A stretch of 64,000 bases of DNA, from contig JADQAV010000059.1 of assembly GCA_019775845.1 (NCBI GenBank), positions 62,001-126,000 on the forward strand, read 5' to 3'. Numbering within the stretch: position 1 is the first letter of the stretch; every line of letters begins with the position of its first letter. Both the position numbers and the translations under genes were made by a program. The notes beneath the pieces are model-generated. The model had not been told where the DNA came from and ran no database searches. It saw only the letters and a program-made list of their open reading frames with translations. This document shows positions 22,901 to 33,144 of this stretch, piece by piece. The DNA is from Myrmaecium sp. VS I D KN 1. Lineage: Eukaryota > Ascomycota > Dothideomycetes > Valsariales > Valsariaceae.

Positions 22901-25032
22901 CCATCGGGTCTTGGGGAGCATCGGATCTTGCAGGTTCCGCCTCCTTGGGTCCTTTTGGACTTCTGGGGCCTCTGGCACCTCTGACTCTCCCTCGTGAAGC
23001 CTCAAGCCTCAAGCCTCGCCATCGCCATCGCCGTCCGCGGCCGGCTATGCTGCGAACAAGGTCTCCATGTCGGCCTTCGCGCTTTCAGCCATCGTTGCCC
23101 GCCTCATCCAGCGCCGGCAAGCGGACCGGTCGTCCATGAGACGAGTCGTCGCCAGTGTCAAGCCGCCAACCCTAGCAGGATCCAAGTGAGGCCATGGGAC
23201 AAAAGGAAATTCCAATAGTGTCATCAATGGTCCACATCTCAGCAGCTATGATGCACCTGCCTCCTCTTGAGGAAGGTTGAGAGAAGCAGAGGTCCGGTGC
23301 TTCGAGGTCAGGAAGGGTATATAACGCTGTCCACGCCTCCGGCGGAAGACTTTGCCCAGCAGCAATCATCTCATCGCCATCTGTTCTATCAAGAAAATCT
23401 CTTGAAGAACATCCTCATCGGTAGCAGTCCAGTGCTCCAGTTCATACGTGGAAAGCCGACTTGCTCCCCTCCCTACGACCGTCTTTACAGCCTCCTCTGA
23501 CGCCTGCTGGCTCACCATTGGACCAGAGGTATGTTGATGGAATCCACGTTTACCCGCCCTCCTTCTCCAGATCTCCCCATCGACCTGCGTCAGAAAGTCT
23601 CTGTTCCGCGAGACCGGTAATGGTGCAGGGAGATGCCTGGGAGGGATTGCTTTTTTCTCATTTCTGTCAAACGACGCGGAGGAATTGGAAAGCCAACCAC
23701 TGACGGCACGTCCTCAGGCCCTAGCAATTGCAACCACAATATCTGGAGGTGTGAACAAGGTGCATATCACGGCGCCGCGGAGGAATAGACTCCGACGCCA
23801 GCAGCAGACCTAACCTTCGGGTTGGGACCTACATAGTACTTTGCTGACTTGGGAGCAGGCTCTTGAGACGGCGTCAATCCTTCGACATCGTGTTCTGCAG
23901 CTGAAGATTCCACCCCCCGGACCGACGAGGTGATTGGCCGAGCGGAGGAAAAGAAAAGGCGACGCGCGAAGGTAAGAAGAGCTTCCAGTTTGGCTTTTCA
24001 ATATTCATTCCATCTGCGCTGCTCCGCCCCTTCAGCCTGGGTCTGCCCGCGCACGCTCCCCCTCCTCCCGGCGGCCCCAACCGCCGGTTCCCCTGTTCCC
24101 ACATGGCCGCAAAGGGCATCACTGCTCAGTGCCACCCCTGCCCTGCATCCTCGTCAATCTTCCTCATCCTCGGCCCCCTTCGCACGTTCATGTCCGCTGC
24201 CCTCCCTTTTCTCCCTTTTTCTCCCTCCGCTCCTTCATTCACCTGGCACCCCCGGTCCCCACCCCCGATTACCAATTGCTTGCTCAGCAACCGCACCACC
24301 CCCTCCCTTCCTTCCTTCCTCCCTCCTCCCCATACTTCACACGTTCCCCTGCACTGGCATCCCCGCGGCCCTCCCGGATGGCATGCACTCGACCACCCTC
24401 GACGCTCCCCGGTGCTGCTTCAAGAAGCGCCCGAGGCTGTGGGCATTGGCTGCCCTATCGGCTGGCCGTTGAAACCCGCTAGGGAGGATCTCCGCGTCGC
24501 AAGTCGTGCGACTCGAGTGTGCAATCTCGGCAACACGAGTCCTGCTGGATGTCAGCCGTGTGTGTATAAAACCCGGTGAAATTAAAGGGCGTGCACACCA
24601 CCGCAACATCCAACGGTGATCTCCACCCTCTCTGTCGTCCGCTCCTCTATCTTCATCACATTGTGCGTCAGGCTCGCCCTGCCCGTGCGGCGCGGAACGC
24701 TCGTTCCAATGACTCGTCGCCTCGCCTCATCCCATCAATGAAAGGATGTGATGGCCCAACGACCCGGAACTTCTTCATCACACCTCCCGCTGATTTGCAT
24801 CGCTCGCGTTATATCTTCGTCATCTCCGCTATGTCTTCATGTCTTCCGTCCCCTCTTCTCTCTTCTTCACCTTTGCTTTTTGTCACTCATTTCCTTAATC
24901 TTCTTTCGGTCCTTACCTATACGCTCTTTTTACCCTTCTTTCTTTTTCTCTTCTCTCGGGCCCCGAGCCCACCTTTTTTCTTTTCTTTTCTCGAGCCGCC
25001 GCTTATAACTTTCCAGGTTCTTCCTTCGTCAG
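19935..25032. other. 5.1-kb gene-poor interval
   Basis: The longest stretch without a supported gene. Open frames reach about 196 codons (21268-21858, reverse) but are Ser/Pro/Arg-rich, overlap each other on both strands and match no family. I found no terminal repeats, transposase or reverse-transcriptase motifs, and no tRNA-like B box. The last 300 bp or so (24800-25020) are C/T-rich and probably form the leader of the next gene. A spliced gene with small exons or a non-coding RNA could be missed here. Confidence 0.45.
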
Positions 25033-25797
25033 ATGCAAAGGGGCCGCGGTCAAGGAAGACAATCCAACCGTACCCAAGAGACCCCCAGGAGCATTCGATC
25101 TCGTAGTCGTGGACGCGCATCTCTCGTCGGAGCCAACAACAGTCAACCTCTGAGAAGATCCAGTCGCATCGCTCAAGCAGCTGCGAACAATCTCGCCGCT
25201 TCCCATCAAGAAGACGGAGAAATGACCGACATCGCCCATCGTATGGCACCCAGAGCTGTTCAGCGCTCCTCCCGGAGCGGCCAACCGCCCTCCAGCACCG
25301 CCGGCCGCAGGCAGCGGACATCCAGTGCCGTCAATGGCACGAGCGAAGGCTTCGTCCTCGACGTCATGTCCCCACCGCCTGCCGTCGGCCGGCCGGGCCA
25401 CGTGCTCGCCAACCCGTTCACCGTGCGTGTGCGTGCCATGCACGCCGATGCCGCCGAAGACGGCGACACCGCGCTCTTCGCCAACCTGCTCGCCGTCGTC
25501 TCGCTCATCAACGAGAATGGCGCCGAAGTCGCCGACGTGAACGCGCTGGCCGGCCGGCGCTTCGACTCCATCCGCCTCTTCGACGAAGACCCGAACGCCC
25601 GGTGCCCCACTAACGGCGCTCGTCGTCCCGCCAGCGGCTACGTCATGTTCTCCGACCTGGTCATCAGGCAGGAAGGGGTCTTCCGGCTGCGCGTCACGCT
25701 CATCCGCACCTCGGCCGCTGCGCAGGGTGGTACGAGCATCGTGGCGCTGGAAAGCAGCTCGATCCGCGTCGGCAACTCGCGATCCGTCGCGCATTAG
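25033..25797 (+). CDS. velvet-like domain protein
   Basis: Intronless, 254 residues. The first 105 are basic and Ser/Arg/Gln-rich (RRSSRIAQAA, RGRGQGRQ), a possible nuclear-localisation region. From about 107 the pattern resembles the fungal velvet fold: a first strand (FVLDVMSPPPAVGRPG), a mid-domain strand (LLAVVSLINENG) and the signature-like GYVMFSDLVIRQEGVFRLRVTLIR (about 203-226). Velvet proteins (VeA, VelB, VosA, VelC) are NF-kB-like DNA-binding regulators of development and secondary metabolism. The classic DKDRRPI..PPP segment is absent and the domain ends soon after the RLRVTLIR strand, so this is a short, divergent member rather than one of the four named types. No intron that would extend the C-terminus was found. 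Confidence 0.6.
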   Translation: MQRGRGQGRQSNRTQETPRSIRSRSRGRASLVGANNSQPLRRSSRIAQAAANNLAASHQEDGEMTDIAHRMAPRAVQRSSRSGQPPSSTAGRRQRTSSAVNGTSEGFVLDVMSPPPAVGRPGHVLANPFTVRVRAMHADAAEDGDTALFANLLAVVSLINENGAEVADVNALAGRRFDSIRLFDEDPNARCPTNGARRPASGYVMFSDLVIRQEGVFRLRVTLIRTSAAAQGGTSIVALESSSIRVGNSRSVAH

Positions 25798-26875
25798 ACG
25801 AACAGACCAACGCCGGCCCTCATGAAAGGAATAACGTATGCTCGTGCGCGGAACCCACTTACTCAGCATTCATCCGGCGTCCCGGTGTATGAAAAGACCT
25901 GTGCCATGATGCTGAAGGAAACTTCGATTTCGTTCTTCTTCCGTTCGTTTTCCTCCCCCATCCTTGGGTCGACCTCTTGACAATCCTCTTTTTTTTTATT
26001 CTGGCGTTTTTTCTTTTAACCCTGCCGGTGCTCGACGGCGTAATGATGGCTTTTCATCGGAACAGCCTTCCTCTCGTTTCACAAACGCACTATGTCTTTC
26101 CTTTATCTCCACACTCGTTTCCAACATTCCCGACTGTTGCCGAAAGCGCAAGAAGGGTCACATGAAGAAAGGGATGAGAGATGGCGAAAGACCATGGACA
26201 ATGTCTCATTGATTTTGCTCCCTCTCTCTCCTTCGGCTTGCCCCATTCCCCGCTGCTGCATGGTCTTTTCATACGTGTACACTTAGATGTTTAGATTCGG
26301 GAGCTGTTAGGCACCTGTCATTGGGTTTACTTTTAGAAGAAAGCAAGGCATGGATATGGGATTCGGAGGCTTTGAGGTCTTTTGACTAAGTAGCAGGTGG
26401 GGGCGGCGGGTTTTTCCTTTTGTTTCCCCTTCGTTTTTGTTTATATTATTATTCCCAGAGAAAGAGGCGACTTGTATCGTATCCTCAGATAAATTAGGTG
26501 ATACTAATCGTTTTGCGCTTTTTGCATATACCTACATACAGTTACATGGGGATGTGCTGTCGATCGGTCAACATGTCGTCAGCCGTGAGGCGGGATATAA
26601 TGAATCGTGCAACCGTTCCAGGTCCGTCACACACATGCAGCCTGATTGGTGAGGCTGCACAGCGGCTGGGCACGTCCGCCTCATGGCTTGGCATTGCTGG
26701 GCTCAGGTCTAGCCAGCCTCTCCACCGCGCTCCAGCATCATCTCCAACACGACCTCTCTGGATTATCCTGCACCGGCCCGTTCAACAGCAGTGCGACAAT
26801 CCCTTCGCATCTATCACCCTCACTCTACACGCTTACCAGTCTTCGATTACTACCACTATCACTGTAACTGCAGCC
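25798..26875. other. intergenic, velvet-like gene / yra1
   Basis: Contains the T-rich 3' region of the velvet-like gene, then the yra1 promoter and leader. No gene is supported. Confidence 0.5.
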
Positions 26876-28415
26876 ATGGATCGCGCCCTGGACGAAGTCA
26901 TTGCCGAAAGGGAGCAACGCCGCCCCGTAAGTCAGCTGTAGTTTCCGCCGGCCGCGAATTTCGGAACTGATGATAATGCCAGCAGCGAGGGAACGGCCGT
27001 GGTCCCCGAGACCGTCGCAACAACTATCCCCGTGACGGTGTTAGAAAGGTATGTACTTCCATCTGCCCTAGCGGTCACACGGCACCTCAGCTAACATCGG
27101 GATCGAACCAGGTTCTTTCTCCTTCCTCCTTCCTCCTCCTCCTCCATCCTCAGTGAAGCATTCGGGCGTTTCCACCGGGCAACCCTGTGCAGCTGCTTTT
27201 CTCCACTCATACTCTCTTCGATGCGCAATCCGATCGGGTGTTCTTTTTCAGGCCGACATTGCTGGTAAATATACAGAGACAATCCGCTGACTCAGGTTTC
27301 TCCCTCTTCGATAACAGTTTACGAGGGATGAGTCCAGGGACCTTGACCGGTACGCTACACTCGGGCTCAACAGGGGGCGGTGATCTTGGGGAACACGACC
27401 AACTGACTGTCTACAGCGATTGGGTCCATGACAAGTACGAAGATGACGACAGTGCGTTAATCGGCAGCAAGGCCTAGCCACCACCTCTACTCACCTCTGC
27501 TTTCAGCCCGTCGCCCAACCCGCCGCAGCCGTCCCGAACGCGAATTGTTCCCTCGCGACGATGAGCCGTGAGTGCAAGGAAAGCCAGTGACCACCAACTC
27601 GACCTGACTTGCCCCCCTGCAGAGCCGACGCCGGTGCCCGTCTCCGCGTGGACAACCTCCATTACGACCTCACAGAAGACGATATTCGCGAGCTTTTCAG
27701 CCGCATCAGCCACGTCCAGAGCGTGCAGCTGCTCTATGACCGCCAGGACCGCAGCAAGGGCACCGCTTTCGTGACATACTCGCGCATCGGCGATGCCCGT
27801 CGCGCCATCCGCGAATTCGACGGGGCCAACGCCTATGGGCAGCCCATCCATCTGACCTTGGTCCAGTCGCGACCCTCGCGAAACCCCTTCGACAGCGCCG
27901 TCCCCCCCTCCCGCAGCCTCTTCGACCGCATCGAGCGCGACCGCAGCGCCAGCCCGCGCGGGGATCGCGATCGCATCCGCCACAGCGACGTTTCCCGACC
28001 GGCCCCCGAGCACATCGACCGTTACGTCCCCGACGACCGTTCCACCAGCCGGCGTCGTTCCCCCGCTCCGCGCCGCGCCGGAGGTCGCGACAGCGGTCGT
28101 CGACCGGGTCAGCGCCGTGAGGGCGGCCGTCGGAATGCCAGCAAAGACGGGGATGGCCGCCCGCTCGCCCAAGGCCGGCCGCGCAAGACCCAAGAAGAGC
28201 TCGACGCGGAGATGGAGGACTACTGGCGGAGCAACGCCGGGGCCGGGAACGACGCGGCGGCCGCCGCCGCTCAACCCGCTCAACCTGCCCAGATCGCCAC
28301 CGAGCATTCGGGTATGGTCAACGGACAGGGCGAGACGAACGGCGCGCATGCGAACTTCAACGCCGGCACGACGGCGCCGGCGATCGCGGATGATGATATC
28401 GACATGATTGAGTAA
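26876..28415 (+). CDS. yra1: Yra1/ALY-REF mRNA export adaptor
   Basis: Six exons: 26876-26926, 26983-27048, 27318-27349, 27417-27451, 27507-27567, 27623-28415, giving 345 residues. The N-terminus MDRALDEVIAERE matches the UAP56/Sub2-binding motif of ALY proteins, followed by an RG-rich basic stretch and SDWVHDKYEDD-like sequence (here R-DWVHDKYEDDD). The RRM spans about 88-160 with RNP2 LRVDNL and RNP1 KGTAFVTY. After an Arg/Ser-rich region, GRPRKTQEELDAEMEDYW (about 265-282) is the C-terminal Sub2-binding box. Yra1 acts in TREX and hands mRNA to the Mex67 export receptor. Two internal exons are only 32 and 35 nt; their phases (0 to 2, 2 to 1) join exactly. Exon 2 could start 3 nt later, losing one Gln. 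Confidence 0.88.
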
Positions 28416-29574
28416 AGAACCGGGCAGCGACTGGGGGCTGATCAGAAGATGAATAGGCGAAGAGTCCGGTACGGATGGAGATGGAGATGGAGAAGGGTTT
28501 TGTTTGGATGACAAAATGGGAAATGGGACAGGCTTTTTCCTTGCTTGGTCGATTTCGAAGCTGAGGGACTTCCTCCCAGTTTCTGTCCGGGGTGCGGCGG
28601 GAGAACGTGAATACAATCTCATCACGCCATGCTACATTACTTTACACCACACGCAATCTATTTTCTCCTGTTCTTTTTTCCCCTCCAGAAACCAAGGACC
28701 ATATCTGTTTTTACTTCTTCTGCGTCAGGGCGGTTGTTGTCGGGGGAGGGTGAAAGTATGGGCGGGTGGACGGCTGGATGGTGGTTTGATGTTGTTTTCA
28801 TCACCAAGAAAAAGGGAAAGAGAGACATCCAGATTTGCGAGGAGAGGAGAGGAGAGGAGAATGTTGGATGGCTTCTTGGAGGAGCTTGAGCGTTTTCCCC
28901 TCCGTTCTCTTGTCTTTTGGTGTTACCTGCGGGTATCGGATCTAGGGGGATATATATACTATGGAGTATGTATAAACGGAAGCGCATTTGGCTCTTCTAC
29001 TCCCGCTGCGGCTGTCGAAGGACATGACGGCTGCATTGCCTCTGTCCTTCGTCCTCGTTAATTTAATCGAGCAGGTCATCCCATCACATCCCATCACATA
29101 CCAACACCCGAAAAAAGGGGGGAAGCGAATCGAAGAGAAGAAAAGAGAAGACCTGTACACATGTCCGATATTCTACATATACATACATGTTTCTTCCTTC
29201 CCGCTTTTCCTTCTCACGCCTACACTCCACCGGAGACGCGTTTTTTCATGTGACGGCGGGGAGGGAACGAAAAGAGAAGAAGAAATGAAAAAGAAGAAAA
29301 TTAACTGGGTATTCACTGTCCATGCTCCGCCGGTCCCTGTCTGCCTTCATCTAACATGCCCTCCCTCCCATTTGATGCAGTTCGTACTGCGGTCCCAAAA
29401 AGCGCGGCTAAATGATTCAGCAGCAGGATGCCTTCTGGCGAAGGCACGGTTCCATTTGTGCTCTGACCGGCGTCTTGTAACCCCGACATTTCGGAACTCA
29501 AAGAGGCCTCGATAGCCCGGCATTGATGGTTCCTCCGTCGTCGCCTCGAACAGACACTGCTCGTCCCACCCATC
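28416..29574. other. 3' flanks of yra1 and STRAP gene (convergent)
   Basis: AT-richer sequence between convergent genes, mostly 3' untranslated regions. The 185-codon forward frame at 28504-29061 has no family resemblance and is not called. Confidence 0.5.
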
Positions 29575-30823
29575 TCATCTCCAAAGCCCATAGGGACCCG
29601 TGGTGAACTTCCACAGCTTGATCGTGCCGTCCTCGCTGCCAGTCGCATAGAGCTTGCCATCTGGGGAGAAGCTTGCGCTCCAAATAGGGCCGTGATGTCC
29701 CTTGCCCATTTCTACAGTGATCACGTTAGCACCCTACAGAATCCCTAGAATCTAGAACGCAGGAGTAAATTCGCTTACCAATTTCCTTCTCGTCATCAAA
29801 GTTCCACACCCTCACCCACGTATCGCCGGCACCGCCAGTCACAAACTTCCGCTGCTGGCTGTGCAGCGACACGCTTGCGATATCATACGGCGTCTTGATG
29901 GCCTTGATCAGCGCTCCGGGAGCTGCGCCGTCAAAGAAATACACGCTCTTTCCCGCGGCAACGCTGAGCACCGGTTCCGCTCCAGCAATGCTGTCCAGCT
30001 CACACGTGCCCACCACGCCGTCGACCGCGAACTCGGCGATGGTGTTGCGCGTGCGAAGATCCCACCATCGGATCATCTTGTCCTCGGCGGCGGTGATAAG
30101 AATGTTGGCGTCAGATCCCCAAACAATGCTCTTGATGGTTCCGCCGTGAGTTCCGGGCCCGATCTCGTAGCTCGGAGTCGCGCCACCGCCATTGGCTTCA
30201 TTCTGTGGAGAGGAGCTGGTACTCCGGCTGAGGTCGAAGATACGGAGCTTCTTCTCGGCGCCACCGGTCGCAAGGACCTGCGGGTTGTTCTGGTAGGGGA
30301 AGGCGACAGAGCGCACGATGTGGTTGTGCTGGAGCGTATGCAGCGCTTCACCGGTATACGTGTCCCAGACTTTGGCGCTGAAATCTGCCGAACCGGTCGC
30401 CGCGAGAGATGCATCAGCGGAGAGGCGCGATTGCCACACTGCGCCTTTGTGGCCGATGAAGGTGCCAATCCTAGTAAGGCCGGATGTTAGCAGTCAGGCT
30501 TCCAAGCACAGGAGGGCAAATCATGTACCAATCCCCAGTTATTCCATCCCGAAGCATAGGGTTATTGTCTAAGAGTTATGTAAGTATGGCGCTATAGCTC
30601 GATCGCGGGAGGCGCGCCTACCTTTGCAGGCGGAAATGAGATAGTACTGGTCATCGTCGACAACCGGCGAGAAACTAAGGTGAGGAACCGGTCTCGAGTG
30701 GCCATGGCACGTCAAAGGCACGACCTTGGTAGTCTCTGTATGATCCCTGCATCAGCAAACAGGTACTTCAATCTCCGCTAGGCTCCAGGTTCCAGAGAAC
30801 CTACCGGTGGTGGTGGTGCTCAT
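29575..30823 (-). CDS. STRAP-type WD40 protein
   Basis: Five exons in transcription order: 30823-30805, 30735-30622, 30568-30529, 30470-29779, 29711-29575, giving 333 residues. The whole chain is a WD40 propeller. Key stretches match animal STRAP (serine/threonine kinase receptor-associated protein, unrip): [79 protein letters not shown] and [13 protein letters not shown] with the terminal GPYGLW. In animals STRAP binds TGF-beta receptors and the SMN complex. Fungi lack that pathway, so a role in RNP assembly or translation scaffolding is more likely, by inference. All four junctions keep frame; exon 1 codes for only six full residues. Confidence 0.85.
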
Positions 30824-31502
30824 CTTGTCCAGAGGTGGGAGTTGCAGGTGATATCGATATTGGTGCAGATCCGTTTCCAGGGGAAACTGATGTAAATCGA
30901 ATTGAAGCAGGGATGGAACAGAACAATGGAGAATCACGCTCGTAGGTGTCTATCTCTTATGCCACCGCTGTGTACACTGAGTAGGTTGGCGAACTCCTGA
31001 AATATGCCGTGCGTGGCTTGCCGTCGTAAGGGATGGTGTTTACAGATTCGTTAGGTAGTCGTAAGGTCGTAAGGGGCATAAACAGGAGACGCGGTTTCAA
31101 TCCAGCAGGGCCTCGAGGATAGAAGAAGCGTGTGAAAAGGAGAGGACCACAGTGCCGCCGTCGATGTTCTTCCTGCTGCTGTGCTCAGGTATAGTACCTT
31201 TTGGTCCGACAGGCACGAAGGAAGTCGAGGGTCTCGGCGCAATTCACGGCCCGTGTAGATCGCGCGCGGGGATCGCTTGCCTTCAAGGTTACCCCTTAAT
31301 GCTGCCTAAGGCATTCAGAGCCTTCCCATATTTCCGCAAGGCTGGATCGAGACTTCAGCATCAGCACGTCACAGTCAAAAAATACGCCGCGGCCCCAGTT
31401 CACAGTAAAATTCATTTGCCATACATGCATTAACTATAGTCATACAGACTAGAACATAGCATTGGCCGCGAACCCTTTCCCATAAAATAGTCGGAAAGAA
31501 CC
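30824..31502. other. promoter of STRAP gene / 3' flank of cupin gene
   Basis: Spacer between two genes on the reverse strand. Only short open frames are present and no element is recognised. Confidence 0.5.
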
Positions 31503-32263
31503 TCACTCATTATCATACTTCCCACTCAACTTCACCAGCCCCGCATCCTCATTCTCCTTCTTACTCCGCCGACTCCAATCCGGCGCCTCGTCCTTCCCCT
31601 CTTCCTCCTCCTTATCCCCTTCCTCCTTCGTCTGATGCACCGTCCGCGGGTCGTGCTCCGCCGGCGCATAGATGGTGATCAACTCCAACGGCTTGTCGCC
31701 CGTGTTGATGAACTGATGCTGCGTCCCGGCCGGCACGATCACCACGTCCGAGGCCTTGATGTCCTGGTCCTTCCCGGCGACCGTCGCCTTGCCGACGCCC
31801 GAGGTGAAGATGAGGGTCTGGTCGACGGTGTGTACCTGCGGAAGGGGGGAGCACCCGGTCAGCAAATGATCTCAACCTTTTCGTTTAGTCGAAGCACACT
31901 CACCTCATCCCCGATTTCCCCTCCTACTGGTACCTCCATGGCCACCAGTTGGCTGTACAGCCCGGTGTGCAAAACCTTCCGGAACAGCCCGAACTCCCGC
32001 TTCTTGCTCACCAAGTCCGGGAAGTACACCATCTGATGCTTAGGCGGTCCAGCCGACATCTTCGGATCCTTCGCGTGTAGCGGCGACGAGCTGTGGAGGT
32101 GACTTGTCTGCTGACCGTTGTTGTGAATCGAGGTCAAGGGCGTGAGCACGCTGGTATCAACCCAATGCGCTCGGTGCGACGGGCGCGGACGGCAGTGCGG
32201 AGCGTGGATGTGCGAGGCGAGGCTGGCGCTGCGGTAGCTGCGGAAAGTTGCCGTGCGAAGCAT
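31503..32263 (-). CDS. cupin-domain protein with mitochondrial-type leader
   Basis: Two exons: 32263-31904 and 31835-31503, giving 230 residues. The N-terminus MLRTATFRSYRSASLASH is rich in Arg and Ser and lacks acidic residues, as in mitochondrial presequences. A second ATG (MSAGPPKHQMVYFPDL, residue 69) could begin a cytosolic form. The single cupin_2 barrel has VPVGGEIGDEVHTVDQTLIF as motif 1 region and VPAGTQHQFINTG as motif 2, with the metal-type His residues present. The tail is Glu/Lys-rich (KEEGDKEEEEGKDE). Bacterial and fungal relatives are small cupins of unknown substrate, so I give no reaction. The junction at GDE/VHTVDQ is phase 0 and restores motif 1. Confidence 0.82.
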
Positions 32264-33144
32264 GGGGGAGTGGTCGCAATATATGTGCTCGTCGGTTTCT
32301 GACAAGCCAACGAGTCTGGTAGTGGATAGCGATTCGTGAGGGAGAGGTTCCTGTCCTGGAGCAACCTTAATATCTCGCTGTATCTGTGGGCCGGGGACGA
32401 TCATGGTGACGCTGGAGCTCGTCGCGCTCATGATTGGCTGATGACGTCAGGGATCCTCTTTGATTATGTGAGGATGGACGAGGCTGGACTCCCGAGGAGG
32501 TCTGGTCGGGAGGAACACCAACACTTTTCAGGAGAGAACTCGGAGAAAAGGGCGAAAGAAGTGAACAGCTTAACAGGTTCAAAACGAGGACGATAATTCT
32601 TATAATGTCCATTGTACCTATAGGAACATGTTGGCCCTTCCATGGCCACCGTCAGTCGATGTGAACAATCCGTACCCTGTGAATTGCAGCAGGAGCGCTC
32701 TGTTCCATCCTCCGCCTCCTCGGTGTTACGAGGCTCAGGAAACGGGTGGTGTATAGATGGCCTGATCGGACAGGAATCCGCCTAAACGACTGCCCTACTC
32801 CAAACCCCAACAGAAAAGCTTCAGAGGATGCGCAGATAATCTCGCCTCATGGTTCGGTCAATGCAATGCTTGTCTTAAACGAATATATCTACGAGAACGG
32901 AAAGGAAGAACTAGTCGCCGTCCCGGTTTCTACCGAACCGCGGCCGCCTGATCTATTTGTACATGTACAACCGGATGAATGCTGCCGCCGCATCTCAACC
33001 CTTGCTTCCTTTCTCCCGAGAAGACAAGAGAACGGTTGCCTCGCCTCTTCCGTTCAACCACCCAGTATACCCACATGCTTGCCTGCAACCCGGATCCGAA
33101 GCACAGACGTTCGATTTTCTCATGATGTCGCGCAATTGCCTTCT
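32264..33144. other. cupin promoter / mdl1 3' flank
   Basis: Apart from the CRE/CCAAT pair, nothing recognisable is seen. The 164-codon forward frame at 32746-33240 overlaps the 3' end of mdl1 and has no family resemblance. Confidence 0.5.
32433..32449. promoter_or_regulatory. CCAAT box and CRE-like site of the cupin gene
   Basis: An inverted CCAAT box (ATTGG near 32434-32438) lies next to a perfect CRE palindrome TGACGTCA (32442-32449), about 175-185 bp upstream of the cupin ATG on the reverse strand. TGACGTCA is the binding site of ATF/CREB-type bZIP factors such as fungal AtfA. Confidence 0.5.

Noticed and set aside
22253-23012. Overlapping open frames of 154 and 188 codons on opposite strands
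   Set aside because: Neither has a domain, a plausible start context or the C-rich coding pattern seen in real genes here.
27095-27115. Possible tRNA B box (GGTTCGATCC) on the reverse strand in a yra1 intron
   Set aside because: The bases either side do not form a T-stem, and no A box or acceptor stem is found at the right distance.
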